From the NCBI GenBank assembly GCA_003170575.1, contig PMZB01000115.1:1-6729 (forward strand): DNA of 6,729 bases, given 5' to 3'. The notes below the pieces were generated by a model. That model was not told where the DNA came from. It searched no databases and saw only the letters and a list, made by a program, of their open reading frames with translations. Position numbers and translations under genes: made by a program. Below are positions 1-5,657 of this stretch, piece after piece. This DNA comes from Chlamydiia bacterium. Its GTDB lineage: Bacteria; Chlamydiota; Chlamydiia; Chlamydiales; FEN-1388. How positions within the stretch are numbered: position 1 is the stretch's first letter; each line of letters opens with the position of its first letter.

Positions 1-97
1 CTCCTATATTATCCCACAAGCCAAGTTTGACATGGTAACAAAAGCGTGTAACGATAAAAGCATCTTCCCTGTAATCGACAATATTACTTACTGACAT
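1..97 (-). CDS. Partial unidentified protein, N-terminus only
   Basis: Reading the minus strand from an ATG at 97-95 gives 32 uninterrupted codons to the window edge. The peptide begins MSVSNIVDYREDAFIV and continues to ...KLGLWDNIG. A purine-rich stretch with AGAGG, the complement of about 105-109, lies a suitable distance upstream as a ribosome binding site. A candidate promoter on the same strand lies at 133-162. These three signals together suggest a true gene start, although 32 codons are too few to prove coding. I do not recognise the family. The peptide looks soluble and mixed in charge, with no signal peptide. The gene is divergent from the one starting at 256. Confidence 0.5.
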   Translation of the reverse strand, partial: MSVSNIVDYREDAFIVTRFCYHVKLGLWDNIG

Positions 98-132
98 AAA
101 CAACCTCTTTTTTATCAGTTTTGGACCGCACA

Positions 133-162
133 AAATTACTCTTGGATTTGAGCCCAAGTCAA
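133..162 (-). promoter_or_regulatory. Candidate sigma-70-type promoter for the left-edge gene
   Basis: On the minus strand a TTGACT -35 hexamer (162-157) is followed after 18 bases by TAATTT (138-133) as a possible -10. The -35 is a good match and the -10 is weak; GTAATT with a 17-base spacer is an equal alternative. The predicted transcript start lies about 30 bases upstream of the ATG at 97. Confidence 0.35.
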
Positions 163-182
163 CAGAATTTTCCGATAATTAT

Positions 183-210
183 TTGAAAAAATTCCTATAA
201 GAAGTATAGT
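183..210 (+). promoter_or_regulatory. Probable sigma-70-type promoter for the 256-642 gene
   Basis: TTGAAA (183-188) and TATAGT (205-210) are separated by 16 bases. Each box matches the consensus at five of six positions. Transcription would start near 217, giving a leader of about 40 bases that carries a strong GGGAGG ribosome binding site (238-243) before the ATG at 256. The A/T-rich stretch upstream is typical of chlamydial housekeeping promoters. It would probably drive both the small gene and the downstream kinase. Confidence 0.6.
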
Positions 211-255
211 GCAGACAAACCAAAGGATTTATTTTAAGGGAGGTAAAGGAAAGTT

Positions 256-642
256 ATGGCAAAAAAGAAACAAGCTCAAAAGCCCACGTCAATGGTGTCA
301 AAAAAAACATGCACGCCTACATGCTCCTGTATTTCAACCAAAAGTACAGCCGTAGAAAGCATGATGAAGACTAAAGAGAGCAGGACAAAGACAAAAATTA
401 TTGCAAGGTTTGATTGCGGATTTCCCAATTCGCTTTTTATTAGAGGAGAAGGGGTCTCAACTCTTTCTTGGGACAAGGGAGCCCAAATGAAAAATATTTC
501 CCCAAATGAATGGATGTGGGAATCTGATAGACCCTGCTCCACAGTGCAGTTTAAAGTGTTAATTAACGACAACAGCTTTGAGCAAGGTGAAAACCATTCT
601 ATAGCCTTTGGACAGGCCGTAGAGTTTACTCCTAAGTTCTAA
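256..642 (+). CDS. Small protein with carbohydrate-binding-like (E-set/CBM20-CBM48-like) domain
   Basis: This is a 128-residue protein with two parts. Residues 1-45 are basic, rich in Lys, Thr and Ser, and contain a CxxxCxC cluster (Cys19, Cys23, Cys25). Residues 46-128 look like a compact beta-sandwich domain. Its pattern (LFIRGEG, LSWDKGAQMKN, EWMWE, VQFKVLINDNSFEQGENHSI, then FTPKF at the end) recalls the starch/glycogen-binding CBM20/CBM48 type and single-domain proteins of other Planctomycetes-Verrucomicrobia-Chlamydiae bacteria. The start is supported by GGGAGG at 238-243 and a good upstream promoter. There is no signal peptide, so a cytoplasmic location is likely. The next gene, a PfkB-type kinase, starts 43 bases downstream and is probably cotranscribed. 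Glycan binding is inferred from pattern only; the protein could be an E-set domain with another ligand. Confidence 0.75.
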   Translation: MAKKKQAQKPTSMVSKKTCTPTCSCISTKSTAVESMMKTKESRTKTKIIARFDCGFPNSLFIRGEGVSTLSWDKGAQMKNISPNEWMWESDRPCSTVQFKVLINDNSFEQGENHSIAFGQAVEFTPKF

Positions 643-648
643 CTGTTC

Positions 649-673
649 TAGGGCTCCCTTTTTGGGAGCCTTA
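649..673 (+). terminator. Perfect GC-rich hairpin between two genes (attenuator or partial terminator)
   Basis: GGCTCCC (652-658) pairs perfectly with GGGAGCC (664-670) around a TTTTT loop. Two more A-T pairs and one G-T wobble extend the stem to ten pairs. It begins 7 bases after the stop codon of the preceding gene. No U-tract follows (the next bases are aaaggc), so it is not a classical intrinsic terminator. It may protect the 3' end of an mRNA, cause partial termination, or influence translation of the kinase gene, whose ribosome binding site begins just after it. Confidence 0.55.
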
Positions 674-674
674 A

Positions 675-678
675 AAGG
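675..678 (+). promoter_or_regulatory. Ribosome binding site that decides the kinase start
   Basis: AAGG lies 7 bases before the ATG at 686. The alternative in-frame TTG at 662 sits in the loop of the 649-673 hairpin and has no ribosome binding site in front of it, so the ATG at 686 is preferred. Confidence 0.5.
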
Positions 679-685
679 CTTCAGC

Positions 686-1738
686 ATGCATAGAGGTTCG
701 ACTATTTTCGTAGGGTTTGATGGTTTTGTCGACTCTCTTTTTCATTGTGTTGCAAAAAGAATTTCCCCTAAAAAATTTACTCCCTTAGACAAAATTGGTG
801 AGTTTGCTGCGATCGCAAAGGCAGCAGCATCCAAAAATGCAAGTGTTGAATGCGTTCTCCACCTTCAAGATCTTGGCGGAAATGGCCCTCTTCTTGCACG
901 AGCCCTTGCCTCTCTTTCCCATAACGTGATCCTTGCAGGCTGCTGTGGGCACCCAAAGCTACATCCTATTTTCTTACCCCTGCCAAAGAAAAATCTCATT
1001 CTTCACTCTATTGCAAACCCAGGACTTACCGATGCTCTTGAATTTTCTGATGGAAAATTATTTCTGGGAAAAATGGGGGAACTGAGTGAGTTAAGCTTGT
1101 TCACGCTTTTGGATCGCTTTCCTTCGCTTGATGCTTCGATACAACAATCCTGCTGCATAGCAACTGTTAATTGGACAATGATGCGCCTTGTGGATGAGTT
1201 CTGGAGCTATTTACTCAAAAACCGCCACCTGCTTAAAGCTACTCCAACTCTTTTTGTAGATCTTGCAAATCCTGCAAAACGCACATGTTCGGATCTGCAA
1301 AAGTGCCTTTCTTTACTTGCCAAACTCAATAAAATCACTCCTGTGATTCTAGGCCTGAACCGAGCTGAGAGTGAATTAGTGGCCAAGAATGTCGGCCTTG
1401 ATTTACCCAAAAGCATACCTTCATTTGCACAAGCGCTTCGACAAAAGCTTAGGCTATCCTCAGTCCTTATTCACACGAAAAAACAAGCTGTGGTTGCCTC
1501 TGAAGTGGAAGTTGCTTCCCAACTTGTTCCTGTAACTGATACACCATTTAGGACAACAGGTGCGGGCGACACATTTAATGCCGGCTTTTTGTCTGCTCTT
1601 ATGCATGGGAAAAACATGCGGGAGGCGCTTAGAAGTGCTGTCGCTGCAAGCGGTGTTTTTATCCGAACAGGCACTCCTCCCACACCTAAAACCATGAAAG
1701 AATTTTTTGCTCAGTGGGAAAAAGGGCTCTTTACCTGA
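686..1738 (+). CDS. Divergent PfkB-family (ribokinase-like) carbohydrate/nucleoside kinase
   Basis: This 350-residue cytoplasmic protein is predicted to phosphorylate a sugar, nucleoside or similar alcohol with ATP; the substrate cannot be read from sequence. The C-terminal PfkB signature is clear: TTGAGDTFNAGF, with the anion-hole GAGD ending at the catalytic base Asp295. An NxxE metal/phosphate motif occurs at about Asn225-Glu228 (GLNRAESE). The N-terminal substrate-side signature is atypical. GGNGPLLARAL (from about residue 64) stands where GGxxxNxA is usual, so the common Asn is replaced. The pattern HPxLHPIF...TDALEFSDGKLFLG resembles an uncharacterised PfkB subgroup I associate with Verrucomicrobia and relatives. 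The ATG at 686 has an AAGG site 7 bases upstream. The gene lies downstream of the carbohydrate-binding-like gene and is probably in its transcript. Confidence 0.85.
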   Translation: MHRGSTIFVGFDGFVDSLFHCVAKRISPKKFTPLDKIGEFAAIAKAAASKNASVECVLHLQDLGGNGPLLARALASLSHNVILAGCCGHPKLHPIFLPLPKKNLILHSIANPGLTDALEFSDGKLFLGKMGELSELSLFTLLDRFPSLDASIQQSCCIATVNWTMMRLVDEFWSYLLKNRHLLKATPTLFVDLANPAKRTCSDLQKCLSLLAKLNKITPVILGLNRAESELVAKNVGLDLPKSIPSFAQALRQKLRLSSVLIHTKKQAVVASEVEVASQLVPVTDTPFRTTGAGDTFNAGFLSALMHGKNMREALRSAVAASGVFIRTGTPPTPKTMKEFFAQWEKGLFT

Positions 1739-1801
1739 GCGAAGCGCTTTCCTTGATTATCCCGCCAAAACAACTCTCTCATCTGTATGCACGTGGATAG
1801 C

Positions 1802-1848
1802 ACCTACGTTTAGGTAAGATCATGGAGACAAAAAAGCCTGATCTTTTT
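1802..1848 (+). terminator. Probable intrinsic terminator of the kinase transcript, with adjacent small hairpin
   Basis: AAGATCA (1816-1822) pairs perfectly with TGATCTT (1839-1845). A further GG/CC pair next to a one-base bulge extends the stem, and a five-T run (1844-1848) follows. A smaller hairpin, ACCTA/TAGGT (1802-1815), abuts it directly. The structure lies about 80 bases after the kinase stop codon and before the promoter proposed for glyA. The loop is fairly long and the stem AT-rich, so efficiency is uncertain. Confidence 0.45.
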
Positions 1849-1849
1849 G

Positions 1850-1878
1850 TTGCACGTACGTACGATCTACGCTAGTAT
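1850..1878 (+). promoter_or_regulatory. Candidate promoter for the glyA operon, with palindrome in the spacer
   Basis: TTGCAC (1850-1855) and TAGTAT (1873-1878) have a 17-base spacer. The boxes match the consensus at three and four of six positions, so this is only a moderate promoter. The 10-base palindrome CGTACGTACG (1855-1864) overlaps the -35 edge and the spacer and could be an operator, or chance. Transcription would start near 1885, leaving a leader of about 75 bases before glyA. Confidence 0.35.
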
Positions 1879-1944
1879 CAGTGAAGTTCGTTAAAAAATT
1901 CGGGCACGTCACAACTGTAGTTTGATGTATATCGGTCTACCCAA

Positions 1945-1950
1945 GGGAGG
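1945..1950 (+). promoter_or_regulatory. Strong ribosome binding site for glyA
   Basis: GGGAGG lies 8 bases before the ATG at 1959. This strongly supports that start, which gives GlyA an N-terminal extension of about 30 residues relative to the E. coli enzyme. Confidence 0.75.
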
Positions 1951-1958
1951 CACCAATT

Positions 1959-3449
1959 ATGGATCTTTTATCTCAATACCTAAAAATGACCCCTGAAGGC
2001 AAGCGTTCAGAGTCGTGTATCGCTATGCTTGCCGCTCTTGACTGCGTGGCTAAGGTTTCTCCTTCCATTGCAACTCAAATCCTAGGCGAACTCAACGACC
2101 AGCGCCGCTTTCTCAAGATGATCGCCTCAGAGAATTATTGCTCGCTTGCTGTGCAGCTAGCCATGGGAAACTGGCTCACAGATAAGTATGCAGAAGGTTA
2201 TGCGCATCACAGGTTCTATGCTGGATGCGAACATGTTGACGCTATTGAAGATGAAGCAAGTTACAACTTGCGAGAACTTTTTGGTGCAGAGCACGCCTAT
2301 GTCCAGCCTCACTCCGGAGCCGATGCGAACATGATTGCCTTCTGGGCAATCCTGACAAAGCGTGTCCAAATTCCAAACATTGAGTCATTGCAGAAAAAAA
2401 GCCTTGATGAACTCACCCCCCAAGAGTTTGAATCACTGCGGCAGCTGATGGTAAATCAAAAACTCATGGGCATGTCGCTCAATTCAGGAGGCCACCTTAC
2501 ACATGGATATAGACATAATGCCTCTTCAAAAATCTTTCGCGCAGTTTTCTATGACGTTGATCCTGAGACAGGGCTTCTTAACTATGATGTGATTTGGAAG
2601 CGCGCCAAAGAAGAACAACCTGCCATTCTCCTTGCAGGGTATTCCGCATACCCTCGAAAGATCAATTTTGCCAAAATGAGAGAGATAGCAAATGATGTCG
2701 GCGCAACCTTGATGGTCGACATGGCCCACTTTGCTGGTCTTGTTGCAGGAAAAGTATTTGTTGGAGAATTTAACCCAATTCCATATGCAGATGTTGTCAC
2801 TTCTACTACACATAAAACCCTTCGAGGACCTCGTGGAGGCATAATCCTCTGCAAAGAGCCATTTAAAGAAGTTATCGATAAAGGCTGTCCTCTAGTGCAA
2901 GGCGGACCGCTGCCTCATGTACTTGCAGCAAAAGCAATTGCTTTTGCCGAAGCACGCCAACCATCATTTTGCCAATATGCTCAAAAGATCGTTATCAACT
3001 CACAAGCGCTTGCAGAAGCGCTTATTGCAAAGGGCTTGAAAGTACTCACAGGTGGAACTGACAATCACATGGTTATTGTTGATGTATCCCCTCTTGGGCT
3101 TACCGGCAAACAGGCAGAATATGCACTCAGGCAAGGAAGGATCACCGTCAATCGCAACGCTATTCCATTTGATAAAAATGGCCCCTGGTTTACTTCTGGA
3201 GTTCGTCTTGGCACACCAGCTCTTACTACCCTCGGCATGGGCCCTCAAGAGATGAAACAAATCGGAAATATCATTGCAGACTGCCTGTACAATGCTAAAC
3301 CTACGGTGGGCCCGCAAGGCGTCATCAATAGGGCATCTGCTCAGATAGAAGAATCGGTAGCAGCAAAAGCACAAGCTCAGGTACAAGAGCTATTACAAGC
3401 ATTTCCCCTGTATAAAGAACTTATAATTCCAGAAAGTATTGGAGAATAA
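1959..3449 (+). CDS. glyA: Serine hydroxymethyltransferase, long chlamydial form
   Basis: This PLP enzyme of 496 residues interconverts serine plus tetrahydrofolate with glycine plus 5,10-methylene-tetrahydrofolate in the cytoplasm. The PLP Schiff-base lysine is Lys286 in [26 protein letters not shown] supplies the cofactor-ring Asp254, and [17 protein letters not shown] and IASENY are further SHMT signatures. E. coli GlyA is about 417 residues. The extra length here is an N-terminal extension, an insert at about residues 136-170 before [14 protein letters not shown], and a longer C-terminus, as in Chlamydia GlyA (about 497 residues). Chlamydial GlyA has been reported to have an alanine racemase side activity that may supply D-alanine for peptidoglycan; whether that applies here is inference. 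It is the first gene of a compact operon, with clpP starting 2 bases after its stop. Confidence 0.97.
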   Translation: MDLLSQYLKMTPEGKRSESCIAMLAALDCVAKVSPSIATQILGELNDQRRFLKMIASENYCSLAVQLAMGNWLTDKYAEGYAHHRFYAGCEHVDAIEDEASYNLRELFGAEHAYVQPHSGADANMIAFWAILTKRVQIPNIESLQKKSLDELTPQEFESLRQLMVNQKLMGMSLNSGGHLTHGYRHNASSKIFRAVFYDVDPETGLLNYDVIWKRAKEEQPAILLAGYSAYPRKINFAKMREIANDVGATLMVDMAHFAGLVAGKVFVGEFNPIPYADVVTSTTHKTLRGPRGGIILCKEPFKEVIDKGCPLVQGGPLPHVLAAKAIAFAEARQPSFCQYAQKIVINSQALAEALIAKGLKVLTGGTDNHMVIVDVSPLGLTGKQAEYALRQGRITVNRNAIPFDKNGPWFTSGVRLGTPALTTLGMGPQEMKQIGNIIADCLYNAKPTVGPQGVINRASAQIEESVAAKAQAQVQELLQAFPLYKELIIPESIGE

Positions 3450-3451
3450 CT

Positions 3452-4048
3452 ATGAATACTACCTCACAAGAGATAGTGGTGTCTCAATTTCATCAATTAC
3501 ACGATGCTCTTGAAGTCGCTGCATTAAAACAACGGCGGCTTTTTATCAGCAAATCTGTGGATATGGAACTTGCTGAGGACATTATTAGAAAGTTGTGGTT
3601 CCTGGAACACGCTTCTTCCAGCGAACAAGTCTTGATCGTTATTAATTCCCCTGGAGGATCCGTGGATGCAGGTTTTGCTATCTGGGATCAGATCAGGATG
3701 ATGCCCTTTCCTGTCGCAACAGTTGTGACAGGGCTTGCCGCATCTATGGGGTCTGTGCTTGCTCTGTGCGCACCAAAACACAAGCGCTTTGCCACACCTA
3801 TGAGCCGGTTTCTTATCCATCAACCATCTATAAATGTCGTTATTGAAGGACAGGCGACAGATCTTGAGATTCAGGCAAAAGAAATCCTGAAAACGAAAAA
3901 GATAATCGTAGATCTCTACTGTGAAGCAAGTGGAAAATCAGCTGCAGAAATTGAAAAAGCAATTGATCGGGATCGATGGATGTCAGCTGACGAAGCTCTC
4001 GAATTTGGACTTATCGCAAAGACAGTTTCTAGCTACAAGGACCTGTAA
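3452..4048 (+). CDS. clpP: ATP-dependent Clp protease proteolytic subunit (ClpP1-type by synteny)
   Basis: This 198-residue serine protease subunit would form barrel-shaped tetradecamers and degrade proteins fed by ClpX or ClpC. The full catalytic triad is present: Ser98 in GLAASMGS, His123 in FLIHQP and Asp174 in [22 protein letters not shown] is the usual oxyanion-loop motif. Compared with ordinary ClpP, GQAASMGA reads GLAASMGS. The N-terminus lacks the conserved axial-loop start (usually LIP.VIE....GER), so pore contacts may differ. Chlamydiae carry two clpP genes whose products act together. The copy next to glyA and dapF corresponds to clpP1 (CT431); the other sits next to clpX. The start has GGAG (3441-3444) 7 bases upstream, within the end of glyA, so translation is probably coupled. 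The paralogue assignment rests on gene order. Confidence 0.93.
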   Translation: MNTTSQEIVVSQFHQLHDALEVAALKQRRLFISKSVDMELAEDIIRKLWFLEHASSSEQVLIVINSPGGSVDAGFAIWDQIRMMPFPVATVVTGLAASMGSVLALCAPKHKRFATPMSRFLIHQPSINVVIEGQATDLEIQAKEILKTKKIIVDLYCEASGKSAAEIEKAIDRDRWMSADEALEFGLIAKTVSSYKDL

Positions 4049-4052
4049 ACAG

Positions 4053-4799
4053 ATGCCTCCGGAGCTTCATTATTATTCGGGGTGCCAAAATACATTTGTC
4101 GTCCTGATAGATGGGGGTCATTTTCCAGAATATGACGCTCGATTTATCTCCTATCTTTGCCAAAAAGTGGATGGGCTTCTTCTTATACGGCCCTCAAAAG
4201 TCGCGGATGCGAAAATGATCTACTTCAACAAAGATGGGTCAAGAGCATCAATGTGCGGCAATGGCCTGAGGTGTGTGGCCCACCTTGCACAGAAGAAGCT
4301 TTTTCCCGAAAAAAGCATGCTTACCATAGAGACAGATGTGGGAGTCCTCCAGGCATCTATTCAGGGCAATATAGTTGAAGTGGAGATGGGTCAAATAACC
4401 AATCACAAATTTCTCTCCATCAATGGACAAAAGGTTTGCTTTCTCAATACAGGCGTCCCTCACGCCGTGATCCAAGTCGATACTATTGAATCAGTTGATG
4501 TCGCAACTTTAGGAAAAGAAATCCGTTTCCATCCTGCGTTTCAACCAGAAGGGACAAATGTTACTTTCGCTTCATTATTGAATAATGGCTCAGCTGATTT
4601 GAGTACACGCACCTATGAACGAGGCGTGGAAGCAGAAACCTTGGCCTGTGGCACAGGTGCTGTAGCTGCCGCACTTGTCCTGTGGGATCAATTCCCAAAA
4701 AAACAAGCCCTTCAAGTTCTGTGCGCCTCAGGAGAGCTCCTTACTGTGCGAAAAGAAGGCTCATCTCTTTTTCTCAAAGGAGCTGTTTCTCCCTTATGA
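4053..4799 (+). CDS. dapF: Diaminopimelate epimerase, short divergent chlamydial form
   Basis: DapF converts LL- to meso-diaminopimelate for peptidoglycan and lysine, using two cysteines. Both are present: Cys68 in SMCGNGLRC and Cys199 in ETLACGTGA. Substrate contacts retained include Asn13, Asn59 (FNKDGS), Asn169 and Glu189-Arg190 (YERG). Departures from the E. coli type are an N-terminal GCQNTF in place of GxGNDF, GVPH (134-137) in place of GNPH, and an extra residue in ERGVEAETLACG. The protein is 248 residues against about 274 in E. coli. I chose the ATG at 4053 (AAGGA 11 bases upstream) because the longer frame from 3921 overlaps clpP by 128 bases. The sequence 5' of 4053 has no DapF motif. 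The C. trachomatis homologue is reported to act also as a glutamate racemase; this is possible but untested here. Confidence 0.93.
   Translation: MPPELHYYSGCQNTFVVLIDGGHFPEYDARFISYLCQKVDGLLLIRPSKVADAKMIYFNKDGSRASMCGNGLRCVAHLAQKKLFPEKSMLTIETDVGVLQASIQGNIVEVEMGQITNHKFLSINGQKVCFLNTGVPHAVIQVDTIESVDVATLGKEIRFHPAFQPEGTNVTFASLLNNGSADLSTRTYERGVEAETLACGTGAVAAALVLWDQFPKKQALQVLCASGELLTVRKEGSSLFLKGAVSPL
4776..4782 (+). promoter_or_regulatory. Ribosome binding site for xerC inside dapF
   Basis: AAAGGAG lies 13 bases before the ATG at 4796, longer than ideal. Because that ATG overlaps the dapF stop as ATGA, translation is probably reinitiated by coupling. An in-frame ATG at 4808 has GGCGGA close upstream and remains an alternative start. 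Confidence 0.45.
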
Positions 4800-5653
4800 C
4801 GGCGGAAATGATTCCAAAATTTCTTGCTTATCTTCAAGCTATGAGAGGTGCGTCAACACATACTATTCGTAGCTATGAACATGATCTCACTCTCTTTTTC
4901 AAGACATGTGAAGGAACTCCTGACAGAAAATCTCTTCGTTCGTTTATCGCCTCCCAGAGAGAGCAAGGGATCTCTAAGCGGTCTATTGCTCGACGTCTGG
5001 CTTCTCTTCGTTCTTTTTTTCGCTACTGCCTCAAGGAAGGAGTTATCACAGAAAACCCTGCAGAGCTTATAGAAAACCCAAAAATTGAAAAAAGGATCCC
5101 TCATTCCATCTCCTACGAGCAAGTGGAATACTTTTTTTCCCTGCCCACAACCTCAACCTATCCAGGCTTGCGTGACAGAGCGATCATGGAGCTTTTTTAT
5201 AGCTCAGGGCTGCGCCTCAGCGAGCTTAGTGGATTAAACAAAAGCGATTTTGACCAAAAAGAGCTCTTGCTGCTCGTGCGAGGCAAAGGGAAAAAAGAAC
5301 GAATTGTCCCAATCACTGAAAGTGCAGCTAAATGGATTGATCTTTATCTCTCACACAGTAAGCGGCCGCAGGATCAAGATGCAATATTTCTCAATAAATT
5401 CGGTACGCGAATCTCTCCTCGCTCCATTGACAGGCTGTTTGTTTCGTATCTTCGAAAAAGCGGGCTTGCAGAGAATATAACCCCGCACATTATCCGGCAC
5501 ACTATCGCTACACACTGGCTGGAACATGGCATGGATGTTAAAACGATTCAGCTTCTTTTGGGACACGCCTCAATGGCAACAACAACAATTTATGCCGAGG
5601 TTTCCTCAGAACTCAAGAAAAAAACTGTGAAGAATTTTCATCCACGAGGATAA
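4796..5653 (+). CDS. xerC: Tyrosine recombinase XerC
   Basis: This 285-residue site-specific recombinase works with XerD to resolve chromosome dimers at dif during cell division. An N-terminal SAM-like DNA-binding domain covers about residues 5-85 (FLAYLQAMRGASTHTIRSY). The catalytic domain covers about 105-275 and has the complete set: Arg140 (SSGLRLSE), Lys164 (RGKGKKERIVPI), His231 and Arg234 (PHIIRHTIATHWL), His257 (LLLGHAS) and nucleophile Tyr266 (TTTIYAEV). The C-terminus ends in HPRG as usual for Xer proteins. The RGKGKKERIVP, SPRSIDR and IRHTIATHWLE..MD.KTIQLLLGH segments match my memory of C. trachomatis XerC better than XerD. That protein is somewhat longer because of an N-terminal insert missing here. 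A frame open from 4682 includes 38 earlier codons, but they overlap dapF and lack Xer similarity. The gene overlaps dapF by 4 bases. Confidence 0.93.
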   Translation: MTAEMIPKFLAYLQAMRGASTHTIRSYEHDLTLFFKTCEGTPDRKSLRSFIASQREQGISKRSIARRLASLRSFFRYCLKEGVITENPAELIENPKIEKRIPHSISYEQVEYFFSLPTTSTYPGLRDRAIMELFYSSGLRLSELSGLNKSDFDQKELLLLVRGKGKKERIVPITESAAKWIDLYLSHSKRPQDQDAIFLNKFGTRISPRSIDRLFVSYLRKSGLAENITPHIIRHTIATHWLEHGMDVKTIQLLLGHASMATTTIYAEVSSELKKKTVKNFHPRG

Positions 5654-5657
5654 ATCT

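Noticed and set aside
276..572. 98-codon minus-strand frame with a membrane-like hydrophobic run, opposite the 256-642 gene
   Set aside because: It lies wholly within a better-supported gene, has no ribosome binding site of note, and its hydrophobic run is the complement of Lys/Thr-rich codons.
662..685. TTG start for the kinase
   Set aside because: It falls in the loop of the 649-673 hairpin and has no ribosome binding site, while the ATG at 686 does.
1736..1750. AGCG-AAG-CGCT mini-hairpin at the kinase stop codon, considered as a terminator
   Set aside because: Only four pairs with a three-base loop and no convincing T-run; the 1816-1848 hairpin is a better candidate.
1739..1958. Intergenic gap considered for a tRNA, riboswitch or small gene
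   Set aside because: I found no cloverleaf, no recognisable riboswitch core and no ORF with a ribosome binding site; only the terminator-like and promoter-like elements listed.
2505..2522. gatatagacataatgcc, considered as a dif-like half site because xerC is nearby
   Set aside because: It lies inside conserved glyA codons and lacks the paired arms of a dif site.
2526..2854. Two overlapping minus-strand frames opposite glyA
   Set aside because: They are mutually overlapping shadows of the conserved SHMT catalytic region, which includes Lys286.
3000..3386. 128-codon minus-strand frame opposite glyA
   Set aside because: glyA is certain on the other strand with continuous family signatures. 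The antisense product is Cys/Phe-rich with no recognisable motif.
3921..4052. 44-codon upstream extension of dapF in the same frame
   Set aside because: It overlaps clpP by 128 bases and lacks DapF features. The ATG at 4053 begins just before the family N-terminal motif.
4682..4795. 38-codon upstream extension of xerC
   Set aside because: It lies inside dapF and is Ser/Arg-rich without Xer similarity. The ATG at 4796 gives a normal Xer N-terminus and a coupled start.
4853..5122. 89-codon minus-strand frame opposite xerC
   Set aside because: It is contained in the xerC N-terminal domain; no motif or start signal.
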